Assembly (NCBI GenBank): GCA_003222035.1
Contig: QHUS01000049.1
Location: 32,393 to 96,392 of the forward strand
Length of the DNA stretch: 64,000 bases
Origin: Gemmatimonadota bacterium
GTDB lineage: Bacteria; Gemmatimonadota; Gemmatimonadetes; Gemmatimonadales; GWC2-71-9
Direction of reading: 5' to 3'
The position numbers and the translations under genes are program-made. The notes below the pieces were generated by a model. That model had not been told where the DNA came from. It was given only the letters and a program-made list of their open reading frames with translations, and did no database searches. Below, piece by piece: positions 35,952 to 43,351 of this stretch. The first letter of the stretch is position 1. The number at the start of each line of letters is the position of its first letter.

Positions 35952-36470
35952 TCAGGTCGCAATGCGCGGCTGCACGCTGGTCGTGTCGTCCGGGAGGTCG
36001 AAGTAGACGCGCAGTTCTTCCATCAGGTCATCGTCCGCGTACACACCGGTGAGGATGCGCTCGGGTCCGCCCGGATCGACCAGCAGATACCCGAACGGAT
36101 AATCGAGGCCGGACAAGAGAATCGTGCGGCGGGTGTGATTGCCGAGCGCCACGTAGACGGTGTCGGCGTTGGTCGCGAGCAGTTTGATGCCGCTGGCCTC
36201 GAGCGTGGGCGCGACTTGCTCCGTGTAATACTCGAGATCGTCGAATGTGTCGGCGCGGTCGTCCGTTGCCAGCGTGTCGGCCGCCTTCAACCAGAACAGC
36301 ACTACACTCGGCTCCCGGACCACCCGAGGGATGCGCAACGTGCTGTCCGTCGAGTCGCGCGGCACCAGTCGCACGAGGTTCACCGAGTCGGCGCCGTGCG
36401 CCGTACCGGCGAACGGCCGTGGCCGACACCCTGTCATCGCGGCGAACGCCAGCAACGCGGCGTATTTCAT
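35952..36470 (-). CDS. Hypothetical lipoprotein, thioredoxin-like appearance
   Basis: Protein of 172 aa with a signal peptide ending in a lipobox (FAAMTGC, Cys about 15). The mature part looks like an alpha/beta fold: SVVLFWLKAADTL, YYTEQVAPTLEASGIKLLATNADTVYVALG, FGYLLVDPGGPERILTGVYADDDLMEELRVYF. This order recalls a thioredoxin-like domain lacking its CxxC, but I cannot assign it to a family. No Shine-Dalgarno is seen; TATATT ends 7 bases before the ATG, so the message could be leaderless. It sits downstream of msrAB beyond a strong hairpin. Confidence 0.7.
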   Translation of the reverse strand: MKYAALLAFAAMTGCRPRPFAGTAHGADSVNLVRLVPRDSTDSTLRIPRVVREPSVVLFWLKAADTLATDDRADTFDDLEYYTEQVAPTLEASGIKLLATNADTVYVALGNHTRRTILLSGLDYPFGYLLVDPGGPERILTGVYADDDLMEELRVYFDLPDDTTSVQPRIAT

Positions 36471-36477
36471 CAGCAGA

Positions 36478-36483
36478 AATATA
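36478..36483 (-). promoter_or_regulatory. TATATT -10 candidate for a leaderless lipoprotein message
   Basis: On the minus strand TATATT is followed by TCTGCTG and then the ATG at 36470. A start site about 7 bases after the -10 would coincide with the ATG. No -35 is apparent; the preceding hairpin occupies that position. Confidence 0.35.
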
Positions 36484-36530
36484 CCGGGCGCCGGGAAGTC
36501 CGTCGCACCACGGAATTCCCGGCGCCCGGT
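36483..36530 (-). terminator. Strong hairpin terminator of msrAB
   Basis: A 15-bp perfect stem pairs 36483-36497 with 36516-36530 (ACCGGGCGCCGGGAA against TTCCCGGCGCCCGGT). An inner 5-bp stem TCCGT/ACGGA continues after one mismatch, with loop CGCACC. On the minus strand it is followed by ATATTTCTG. It begins 18 bases after the msrAB stop and is the strongest terminator-like structure in the window. Confidence 0.75.
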
Positions 36531-36548
36531 GACTCGAGCGGATCGCTG

Positions 36549-37643
36549 CTACTTGCGGGCCGTGCTCGAGCTTCCCGTCGTGTTGAACAGCGGCAGGTAC
36601 TGTCCGTACCCCTCCGCGGCCAGCTGCTCGACCGGTATGAACCGCAGGGCGGCCGAGTTGATGCAGTACCGCTGGCCGCTGGGCGCGGGGCCGTCGTCGA
36701 ACAGGTGCCCGAGATGGGAGTCGCCGTTCGCCGACCGGACCTCGGTGCGCACCATGAAGAGCGACTTGTCCACGTGCTCGCTGACATTGCCCGTCTCCAG
36801 CGGCTTGGTGAAGCTCGGCCATCCCGTGCCCGACTCGAACTTGTCGGTCGAGCTGAAGAGGGGCTCCCCCGATATGACGTCGACATAGATCCCGGGACGA
36901 TGGTTGTCCCAGTACTCGTTCTGGAACGGCCGTTCCGTGGCCTCGTGCTGCGTGACCTCATACTGCACTGGCGTCAGCTTCTGCTTGAGCTCGGCATCAG
37001 TGGGCTTCTTGAAGTTCATTGGGCTCCATCCTTTGGCGCCGACCTGGCGCACGTCCGCGCGGCCGGCGTCCTCCCCCCAGATCTCCTTCAGGCGTCGGTC
37101 GCGCCCGCATCCGAGCCGGTACGCCTGATAGCTGACGGGGTTCTTGCGGTAATAATGCTGGTGATACTCCTCGGCCGGATAAAACTTGCCCGCGGGCACG
37201 ATCACGGACGTGATCGGCTTCTGGAACCGGCCCTCCAGCGTGCGTTTGGACTCCTCGGCCAGTCGGCGCTGCGTCGAGTCGCGGTAAAAGACGGCTGTGT
37301 GGTACTGCGATCCGAAGTCGCAGAACTGACCGTTCAACGTCAGGGGATCGATGTTGTGCCAGAACGCGCTCAGCAGCGTTTCGTAGGCGACCTTACGGGG
37401 ATCGTAGACGACCTGAACGGACTCGAGGTGCCCCGTGGCACCGACCGAGACCTGCTCGTAGGTCGGGTTGGGCGTGCTGCCGCCCATGTAGCCGACGGTC
37501 ACCGAGACGACGCCATCGAGCACGTCGAACGGGTGCTCCATGGACCAGAAGCACCCACCGGCAAAGGTCGCGGTGGCATACGGGCCACCGGCCGGGGGCC
37601 CGCCCAGCAGTGCTACCATCAGTAATGCGCTCGCGAGATGCAT
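36549..37643 (-). CDS. msrAB: Exported bifunctional peptide methionine sulfoxide reductase MsrA-MsrB
   Basis: Fusion of 364 aa that reduces both S- and R-methionine sulfoxide in proteins. A Sec-type leader ([12 protein letters not shown]) implies periplasmic or exported location. The MsrA domain (about 22-185) has the catalytic Cys in [13 protein letters not shown] and [31 protein letters not shown], plus EEYHQHYY. The MsrB domain (about 208-345) has [35 protein letters not shown] and catalytic Cys in [11 protein letters not shown]; it lacks the zinc CxxC pairs. It would need an outside electron source such as a DsbD-like or thioredoxin system. Divergent from a two-component system across a shared regulatory region. 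Confidence 0.95.
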   Translation of the reverse strand: MHLASALLMVALLGGPPAGGPYATATFAGGCFWSMEHPFDVLDGVVSVTVGYMGGSTPNPTYEQVSVGATGHLESVQVVYDPRKVAYETLLSAFWHNIDPLTLNGQFCDFGSQYHTAVFYRDSTQRRLAEESKRTLEGRFQKPITSVIVPAGKFYPAEEYHQHYYRKNPVSYQAYRLGCGRDRRLKEIWGEDAGRADVRQVGAKGWSPMNFKKPTDAELKQKLTPVQYEVTQHEATERPFQNEYWDNHRPGIYVDVISGEPLFSSTDKFESGTGWPSFTKPLETGNVSEHVDKSLFMVRTEVRSANGDSHLGHLFDDGPAPSGQRYCINSAALRFIPVEQLAAEGYGQYLPLFNTTGSSSTARK

Positions 37644-37730
37644 CGCTTCTCCTTCTTCCTTCGAGGATCACCACGAATCTGCCTGTGGTAACGCCGCGAG
37701 AGAAGTGCCCGTTTGGGTTCTTAGAGGATT

Positions 37731-37749
37731 GTCATGTTCCTCTCATGTG
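37731..37749 (+). promoter_or_regulatory. Direct-repeat site A, candidate binding site for the adjacent response regulator
   Basis: GTCATGTTCCTCTCATGTG holds TCATG at 37732-37736 and 37743-37747, one helical turn (11 bp) apart, as OmpR-family sites usually are. It is 65 bases upstream of the regulator GTG and 88 bases upstream of msrAB on the other strand. A near-copy lies at 40201-40219. Confidence 0.65.
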
Positions 37750-37779
37750 GCGGAGCGTCGATTGCCGCCGGCGCCCCTC

Positions 37780-37789
37780 GCCGTAGCTT
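37780..37789 (+). promoter_or_regulatory. -10 candidate for the response regulator operon
   Basis: GCCGTAGCTT includes TAGCTT (37784-37789). The GTG start lies 7 bases after it, so the transcript could be leaderless. The same GCCGTAGC lies 49-50 bases downstream of both repeat sites (37731 and 40201). Confidence 0.4.
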
Positions 37790-37795
37790 TGCGGA

Positions 37796-38494
37796 GTGCA
37801 ACTGCTGCTGGTAGAGGACGACCGCGACCTGCGTCGCTTTTTGAGCAAGGCGTTCCGGGAAGAAGGGTATGGCGTCGTCGAAGCCGATTCGGGAGACCGG
37901 GCACTCGACCGCGCGCTCGACGGCACGTTCAACTGCATCGTCCTGGACGTGATGCTTCCGGGTCGCGACGGGTTCAGCGTCGTGGAGGAGCTGCGCAAGC
38001 GCGGCGTGTTCACGCCCGTGTTACTCCTCACGGCGCGCGACGAGCTGGAGTCGCGCGTGCGCGGCCTCGAGGGTGGGGCGGACGACTACCTCACCAAGCC
38101 GTTCGACCTCTCCGAACTGATCGCGCGCGTTCACGCGCTGATCCGGCGCGCCGAGCTGCGGCACCAGAACGCCACCCTCACCGTCGGCGATCTGGCGCTC
38201 GACCCGCTGAAACGCCGCGTCACACAGGGCGACCGGGTGGTGGATCTCAGCCCGCGGGAGTTCGCGCTGCTCGAGTTCCTGATGCGCAACGCCGGCCGCA
38301 CCGTCTCCCGCTCGCGGATCGCCGAGGCGGTCTGGAATTACAAGTTCGACCCTGAGACCAATGTGGTCGACGTCTACGTCAACTACCTGCGCAAGAAGCT
38401 GAGCTTCGCCGGGCGAACAGCGCCGATTCGCACCGTGCGGGGCTCGGGATATCGGCTGGAGGGAGGGGCCGGGGGGGAGGGGGGGACGCCGTGA
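37796..38494 (+). CDS. OmpR-family response regulator
   Basis: Response regulator of 232 aa: a receiver domain with the acidic pair in LLLVEDDRDL, phospho-acceptor D51 in CIVLDVMLPG, switch Thr in LLLTARD, and Lys in DDYLTKPFD. The winged-helix DNA-binding domain follows (about 130-222) with VDLSPREFALLEFLMRNAGRTVSRSRIAEAVWN and VVDVYVNYLRKKL, ending IRTVRGSGYRLE. The last ~10 residues are a Gly/Glu tail encoded by a G-rich tract. It uses a GTG start without a Shine-Dalgarno, compatible with leaderless translation. It overlaps the kinase by GTGA and probably autoregulates through site A. Confidence 0.94.
   Translation: MQLLLVEDDRDLRRFLSKAFREEGYGVVEADSGDRALDRALDGTFNCIVLDVMLPGRDGFSVVEELRKRGVFTPVLLLTARDELESRVRGLEGGADDYLTKPFDLSELIARVHALIRRAELRHQNATLTVGDLALDPLKRRVTQGDRVVDLSPREFALLEFLMRNAGRTVSRSRIAEAVWNYKFDPETNVVDVYVNYLRKKLSFAGRTAPIRTVRGSGYRLEGGAGGEGGTP
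38461..38486 (+). other. G-rich tract at the regulator-kinase junction
   Basis: G runs of 3, 4, 7 and 7 interrupted by A or CC end at the start of the histidine kinase. Here the G strand is the coding strand, so the mRNA itself could fold into a quadruplex and affect coupling or cause slippage. It encodes only a low-complexity tail. Confidence 0.5.
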
Positions 38495-39918
38495 GCGAGA
38501 GCCGGCTCGCCACGGTCTTGACGCGCCGGTTCCGGCGCGTGTCCTGGACGACGCTGGCTGTCTATGGCCTGCTCGTCACGCTGGCCTTTGCCATCGCGGC
38601 CGAGGCGGTACTGCGCCGCTCGCTCGAGCATTCCGCTGACGTCATCGAGTCGTTGCTCCACGCGTACACGGACTCCACCCGGGGACCGGGGGGAGTGATG
38701 CCCGAGACGCTCGCCGATCAGCTCGTGGGCATGGGCGGTCAGGTCGTGATCACGCGGACCACGACAAACGCGAGCGGCATGCAGCAGGTGTACTTCCTGT
38801 CGCCCGGCATGCCGGCCAAACGACTCGAGGGGCTGCCGGTGAGCGCGTCCCCGGACGATGTGCGTCAGGCCCTGCTTGCAGCGATCGCCGAGCGCGCGCG
38901 CTGGCGCTACCGGGTGCTCCACCGCTCGACAGCCGCCTTCGACATCTACGTCGTCGCGAGCCGGCAGCCCTACCTCGCCGCCCTCGCGGCGTTCACGGCG
39001 GTCGCAGCACTGCTGCTGCCCGTGGCCGCGCTCGCCGCCGCGCGGGGCGCTCGCCAGGCCGTGACCGCGGCGCTCGATCCACTCGAGCGCGTGACGGCGC
39101 AGACCCGCGCCATCGGCCCGGCCGAGCTCGGCAAGCGCCTCGCCACGCTGACCGGCCAGGCGGAGGTGACGGAGCTCGCCGACAGCATCAACCGGATGCT
39201 CGAGCGCGTCGACCGCGCGCATCGCGCCCTCGAGTCGTTCACGGCGGACGCGAGCCACGAATTGCGCACCCCGCTGACCCATCTGCGTGCCCAGGTGCAA
39301 TGGGCGTCGACCGAAGGCCGCTCCGACGCCGAGATCCGCGAGGCGCTCATGGCCATGGAGCGGGAGCTCGACCGCACCACGAAGATGGTGGACGAACTGC
39401 TGCTCATCGCTCGCGGCGAGAACCGCCAGCTTGCCCTCATGCGTCGGCCGTTCGACCTGACCGCGGTGGCCGAGGAGGTCCGCGAGATCACCGAAGCGAT
39501 GGCCGTGGATCGCGATCTCACCGTGCGTCTCACTCCGTCCGGCTCCGTGTGGGCGTCGGGAGACAGCGACCGGACGCGGCACATCCTGCTGAACCTCGCC
39601 TCGAACGCCGTGCGCTATACGCCCACTGGCGCCATCACGTTCGCGCTGCAGCGGAACGGGGGTCGAGTGGGGGTCAGCGTCCGCGACACCGGCCCCGGGA
39701 TCGCACCCGAGCACCTCGATCGGATCTTCGATCGTTTCTTCCGCGTCGATCAGTCCCGCAGCCGCGCCCTCGGCGGAACAGGCCTCGGCCTCGCCATTGC
39801 GCGACTGCTGGCCGAGCTCCAGGACGGCGAGATTACGGTCGCGAGCGCGCCGGGCGAAGGAAGCACGTTCACGGTCTGGCTGCCCGCGGGGGCGGAGCCC
39901 GGTGGTGAAGCTCGCTAG
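38491..39918 (+). CDS. Sensor histidine kinase
   Basis: Membrane histidine kinase (475 aa) partnered with the regulator above. Span 1 is at about 20-40, a periplasmic sensor domain of ~120 residues follows, span 2 at about 161-184, then a HAMP region. The phospho-acceptor is H256 in SFTADASHELRTPLTHLRAQVQ. The ATPase domain has NLASNAVRYTP (N box), DTGPGIAPEHLDRIFDRFFRVD (G1/F) and GGTGLGLAIARLLAEL (G2). The sensor domain has no named fold that I can recognise. By analogy with HprS it may respond to oxidants, which is inference from neighbours. The end overlaps the small membrane gene. Confidence 0.93.
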   Translation: MSESRLATVLTRRFRRVSWTTLAVYGLLVTLAFAIAAEAVLRRSLEHSADVIESLLHAYTDSTRGPGGVMPETLADQLVGMGGQVVITRTTTNASGMQQVYFLSPGMPAKRLEGLPVSASPDDVRQALLAAIAERARWRYRVLHRSTAAFDIYVVASRQPYLAALAAFTAVAALLLPVAALAAARGARQAVTAALDPLERVTAQTRAIGPAELGKRLATLTGQAEVTELADSINRMLERVDRAHRALESFTADASHELRTPLTHLRAQVQWASTEGRSDAEIREALMAMERELDRTTKMVDELLLIARGENRQLALMRRPFDLTAVAEEVREITEAMAVDRDLTVRLTPSGSVWASGDSDRTRHILLNLASNAVRYTPTGAITFALQRNGGRVGVSVRDTGPGIAPEHLDRIFDRFFRVDQSRSRALGGTGLGLAIARLLAELQDGEITVASAPGEGSTFTVWLPAGAEPGGEAR

Positions 39919-40183
39919 TGCGTTCGCGCGGGAGGAGGTGCTGTTCGTGGCCGCGGTGCTGGTCGGCAGTGTGACCGGACTCGTGGCGGGGCGATTACTG
40001 GTGCCGTGGGTGAGCGACGCTACGGCCGGCAATATCGCCCTCGCCGTGGCGACCACGGCCACCGGCGCCACCCACGCGCGGCTCGCGCATCGCCGATCAC
40101 TCCGCTCGCTGGTGCCGAGCGTCGTGGTGGGCGGGCCGCTCGCGTATCTGGTCATGCGCGGCATTCACACGCTGCTCAGGTGA
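39902..40183 (+). CDS. Hypothetical small membrane protein
   Basis: Protein of 93 aa that I do not recognise. The GTG at 39902 (or 39905) overlaps the kinase end by about 17 bases. Hydrophobic stretches are VLFVAAVLVGSVTGLVAGRLLV, NIALAVATTATGATHA and LVPSVVVGGPLAYLVMRG, so two or three spans. It is tightly placed inside the two-component operon, suggesting an accessory or membrane-modulating role, without evidence for one. Confidence 0.65.
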   Translation: MVKLASAFAREEVLFVAAVLVGSVTGLVAGRLLVPWVSDATAGNIALAVATTATGATHARLAHRRSLRSLVPSVVVGGPLAYLVMRGIHTLLR

Positions 40184-40200
40184 GCCGTCATGAGCGAATC

Positions 40201-40219
40201 GTTATGATCCTCTCATGCG
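40201..40219 (+). promoter_or_regulatory. Direct-repeat site B, near-copy of site A
   Basis: GTTATGATCCTCTCATGCG matches site A at 16 of 19 positions, with TTATG at 40202-40206 and TCATG at 40213-40217, again 11 bp apart. A further GTCATGA lies at 40187-40193. GCCGTAGC follows at 40251-40258, as after site A. It lies 60 bases upstream of the cytochrome b ATG. Confidence 0.65.
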
Positions 40220-40278
40220 AGCGCACGCCCCTTTCGCCTCGGGCCACGGTGCCGTAGCGTCAGACCGAAGGAGCGACT

Positions 40279-40962
40279 ATGACCGAGAACGACACCCCGC
40301 TGCCGCTCGTACGGCGTCACCACTGGATCGTGCGCGTGACCCATTGGGGGACCGCGGTGGTACTCGCAGGCATGATCGCGAGCGGCCTGCAGATCTACGA
40401 GGCGTACGCCCGGTTCGGGGGACGCGGCGGTCCGTTCCTGCCGAGCCCGTTCGACGGGACGCAGTTCCCCCATTGGAGCCGGCTCGGGGGCTGGCTCGCC
40501 GGCGCGCTCAACTGGCACTTCGCGTTGATGTGGCCCCTCGTGGCGTTCGGGCTACTGTATCTCGGGTTTCTCGTACGCAGCGGCGAGTGGCGCAGCCTGC
40601 TGTTTCGGCCGCGGGACGTCCGCGGCGCAGTCGCGATGGCCAAGTATTATCTCCACCTGCGCCGCGAGCACCCACCGCAGGGAAAACACAACCCGCTCCA
40701 AAAGCTCGCCTACACGAGCGTCGTCGTGTTTGGCATGCTCGCCGTGCTCACCGGCCTCGCGATCTATAAGCCGACGCAGCTCAGCTGGCTCACCGCGCTG
40801 TTCGGCGGGTTTCAGGCGGCGCGCTACTGGCACTTCTGGATCGTGTGGATCTTCGTCGGGTTCACCATCACGCACGTGATCCTCGTGTTCGCCGTGGACC
40901 CGGCGTCGCTGCGCGCGATGCTCACGGGGTGGTACCGGGGGAGGTTTCCCAGTCATGACTGA
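40279..40962 (+). CDS. Cytochrome b/b6-type membrane electron carrier
   Basis: Di-heme cytochrome b domain protein (227 aa) of the Ni,Fe-hydrogenase/formate-dehydrogenase b type, with four spans. Heme-ligand His candidates are in VRRHHWIVRVTHWGTAVV, GALNWHFALMWPLVAFG and AARYWHFWIVWIFVGFTITHVILVF. It probably passes electrons from quinol across the membrane to the periplasmic molybdoenzyme encoded next, which it overlaps by eight bases. It is not an MsrQ (YedZ) homologue by its motifs. GAAGGAG at 40267-40273 is the Shine-Dalgarno; site B and the GCCGTAGC element lie upstream. Confidence 0.9.
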   Translation: MTENDTPLPLVRRHHWIVRVTHWGTAVVLAGMIASGLQIYEAYARFGGRGGPFLPSPFDGTQFPHWSRLGGWLAGALNWHFALMWPLVAFGLLYLGFLVRSGEWRSLLFRPRDVRGAVAMAKYYLHLRREHPPQGKHNPLQKLAYTSVVVFGMLAVLTGLAIYKPTQLSWLTALFGGFQAARYWHFWIVWIFVGFTITHVILVFAVDPASLRAMLTGWYRGRFPSHD

Positions 40963-41701
40963 GGGACGGATGCTACGACGCCACGACGCCAGGCTACACG
41001 TAGACAGACGGGCGTTCCTGCGACTCGGCCTGGCCAGCGGCGCTGCGTCGCTCGTCGCCGCGTGCGGCTGGGACGGTGGCAACGCGATTCGCCCGCAGCT
41101 GCTCGATATCAGCCGGGTGAACGATTGGGTGGGCGAGAAGATCCTGTTCTCACCCACGCGCCTGGCGCGCACGTACAGTTCCGCCGAGCGCAGCGCGGCA
41201 CTGCCGAGCTACTTCATCTCGAACATGATGCCGATGCTGGACGATCCCGCCGCGTGGCGGCTGCGCGTGGATGGACTCGTCGCGCAGCCGCTCGACCTGT
41301 CGCTCGACGACCTGCTGCGCATGCCGCGCGTGTCGTACACCGTGAAGCACCACTGCGTGGAGGGCTGGTCGGCGATCGCGAGCTGGCACGGCGTGCCCCT
41401 GTCGGCCATCGTGGAGCGCTGCCGCCCGCAGCCGACGGCACGGTACATCAGTTTCGCGTCGTTCGATGCGGGGTACACGAACGGCTGGGACCTCGCCAGC
41501 GCGTTGCACCCGCAGACGATTCTCGCGTACGGGATGAACGACAATCCGTTGCCGCCGGCCCACGGCGCGCCGCTGCGGCTCTACTCGCCGACCAAGCTGG
41601 GCTACAAGCTGACGAAGTATCTCGTGTCCATGACGTTCACGGACACACGACCGGGGGGATACTGGGAGGACCAGGGGTATCCGTGGTTCGGGGGGATCTA
41701 G
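40955..41701 (+). CDS. Tat-exported sulfite-oxidase-fold molybdoenzyme (MsrP-like)
   Basis: Molybdopterin oxidoreductase of 248 aa. A Tat signal DRRAFLRLGLASGAASLVAACG is present; the VAAC at 34-37 is also a lipobox, so it may be a Tat lipoprotein. The Mo-ligating Cys is C134 in KHHCVEGWSAIASWHGVPL; ISFASFDAGYTNGWDL and HGAPLRLYSPTKLGYKLTKYLVSM complete the sulfite-oxidase/MsrP fold. It likely reduces an oxidised substrate in the periplasm using electrons from the cytochrome b. The first ~15 residues before the Tat motif include a repeated DNA word (40975-40990); ATG 40970 would give a shorter leader. Confidence 0.92.
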   Translation: MTEGRMLRRHDARLHVDRRAFLRLGLASGAASLVAACGWDGGNAIRPQLLDISRVNDWVGEKILFSPTRLARTYSSAERSAALPSYFISNMMPMLDDPAAWRLRVDGLVAQPLDLSLDDLLRMPRVSYTVKHHCVEGWSAIASWHGVPLSAIVERCRPQPTARYISFASFDAGYTNGWDLASALHPQTILAYGMNDNPLPPAHGAPLRLYSPTKLGYKLTKYLVSMTFTDTRPGGYWEDQGYPWFGGI

Positions 41702-41706
41702 AAGGC

Positions 41707-43338
41707 CTACCGCGTCACGATGGTCGCGAGCAACTCGCCGTCCGGATCAAACACGAGCTCCACCGGTGCTGTATCGAGCGGCGGGTCGAGTGTGACCCGC
41801 GTGCTCGGTTGAGCGGTGACGTCGACACGGGTCCGGACCCGACGTCCAACCGCCGTCTTGATATCGACGGTCAGCGGGAAACGATAGCTGCCGAATCGCC
41901 CGGCTTGGGTGATTGAGAGGATGACGCGCTTGGCTGCTGCGTCGTAGGTCCACGACGTGGTGAGCTCGGGAAAGCCAGGTCGGCGGAGCCACTGGTCGAA
42001 AAACCAGCCGAGCGGCGTTCCGGATGCGGCTTCCAGCTCCCGGCGAAGATCGTCACTGAGCGCGTTCCCGTTCCGATACCTATCGTAGTAACGGTGAAGG
42101 CCGCGAAAGAACGCCGAGTCGCCGAGCGTGGCGCGCAGCATGTGCAACACGAAGCCGCCCTTCTGATAGCTATTGTTGTTGAGCAACGCCATCAGGTTCT
42201 GTTCCGCCGTGTCGATCACCGGCCGCTCGGCGACGACTTGACTCGAGAGCACGGCCCGCCGCATCTCCTCCATCTCCGCGCGAAAGGCCGAGTCGCCCGC
42301 TGAGTTTCGCGTCCACAGCGCCTCGAGGTAAGTCGCGAAGCCTTCTGACAGCCACAGGTGAGGCCATTCGGTCTCGGTGACGGCGTCGCCGAACCATTGG
42401 TGGGCCGTCTCGTGGGCCACCACTCGATCGGTCATGGTCCGCTTCCGGAATGGCTGGTCGGCGTAGAAGATCGCGGTCGCGTTCTCCATGCCGCCGAACC
42501 GAGTCGACGATTCCAGATGGGCCAGTCGTTCGTAGGGGAACGGGCCCACCAGGGATCCGAAATAGGACACGATGTCTGCCGCACTCTTGAATGGGCCCGG
42601 AAGAAAATCTGCCAACCGCGGCTCCACATATGCCCATTGGTGGACGCAGCGACCGACCAGCGTCAGTCCGCACGCGGTCTCGCCCAGGTCGTATGCGTAG
42701 AATGGAGCGGCGGCGATGACCATGAGATAGACCGGGATCGGCTCGTTCATCCGCCAACGGGTGACGGTCCTCGGTGGGTTGGAGCCGCTGACCGGCGCCT
42801 CCCCGAGACGGGCGCCGTTGGCAATGATCTTGAGGCGGCTCGGGGCGCGCACGGTCCAGCTCACCGTTGCCTTGTCGCTCGGATGATCGACACTGGGAAT
42901 CCAGTAACGCCCACGGTTGGGCCAATTGTCCGCGAAGGCGGTCCAACCCCACGCGGTGTCATTCCGGATGATGAGACCGTCGGTGACCGGGCCACCGTAG
43001 CGAACCGCTATCGTGACCGTGTCGCTCGACCCCGCCGGCAACGGGATACGGATGGTGGCGCTGTCCCGGCCGAATCGGGTCGCACGCTCGTCGAGAAGTA
43101 CGCTGTCGACTCGCAGCCTCACGAGATCGAGCACCAGAGTGTCGGTCCGGGCGGTACGCCGAACGGTGAGCACGGCGCGCCCCTCGATGCGGTTCCCACT
43201 ATCTGGCAGATCCAAGGACAGCGCGTAATTCAGCACGTCGATCCCCGGACGGTACGGCCGTGGAGCGGGGGCGGCCTGTTGTCCTGCCAGCCGACCGCTG
43301 GCGACAAGCGTGAGGACCACGATTCTCAGGGAGGGCAT
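41707..43338 (-). CDS. Secreted M1 family aminopeptidase (copy 1)
   Basis: Zinc aminopeptidase of 543 aa with a signal peptide (IVVLTLVASGRLAGQQ). The exopeptidase motif is FGGMENATAIFY (about 281) and the zinc site is H309-E310-x-x-H313 with E332 (HETAHQWFGD...LSEGFA). The N-terminal saddle (about 30-210) is normal; the length is short for M1 because the ERAP1-like C-terminal domain is missing and only a small beta domain remains. It removes N-terminal residues from peptides outside the cytoplasm. Last gene of a cupredoxin-kinase-M1 operon; 13 bases separate it from the kinase stop. Confidence 0.93.
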   Translation of the reverse strand: MPSLRIVVLTLVASGRLAGQQAAPAPRPYRPGIDVLNYALSLDLPDSGNRIEGRAVLTVRRTARTDTLVLDLVRLRVDSVLLDERATRFGRDSATIRIPLPAGSSDTVTIAVRYGGPVTDGLIIRNDTAWGWTAFADNWPNRGRYWIPSVDHPSDKATVSWTVRAPSRLKIIANGARLGEAPVSGSNPPRTVTRWRMNEPIPVYLMVIAAAPFYAYDLGETACGLTLVGRCVHQWAYVEPRLADFLPGPFKSAADIVSYFGSLVGPFPYERLAHLESSTRFGGMENATAIFYADQPFRKRTMTDRVVAHETAHQWFGDAVTETEWPHLWLSEGFATYLEALWTRNSAGDSAFRAEMEEMRRAVLSSQVVAERPVIDTAEQNLMALLNNNSYQKGGFVLHMLRATLGDSAFFRGLHRYYDRYRNGNALSDDLRRELEAASGTPLGWFFDQWLRRPGFPELTTSWTYDAAAKRVILSITQAGRFGSYRFPLTVDIKTAVGRRVRTRVDVTAQPSTRVTLDPPLDTAPVELVFDPDGELLATIVTR

Positions 43339-43351
43339 GTGGGAGCAATGG

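Noticed and set aside
38383..40164. 593-residue open frame on the minus strand
   Set aside because: Antisense to the response regulator and histidine kinase, both with full catalytic motifs; the translation resembles no family.
40215..40769. 184-residue frame starting in site B on the plus strand
   Set aside because: It overlaps the cytochrome b gene in another frame and reads as Arg/Ala-rich noise; its ATG is part of the direct repeat.
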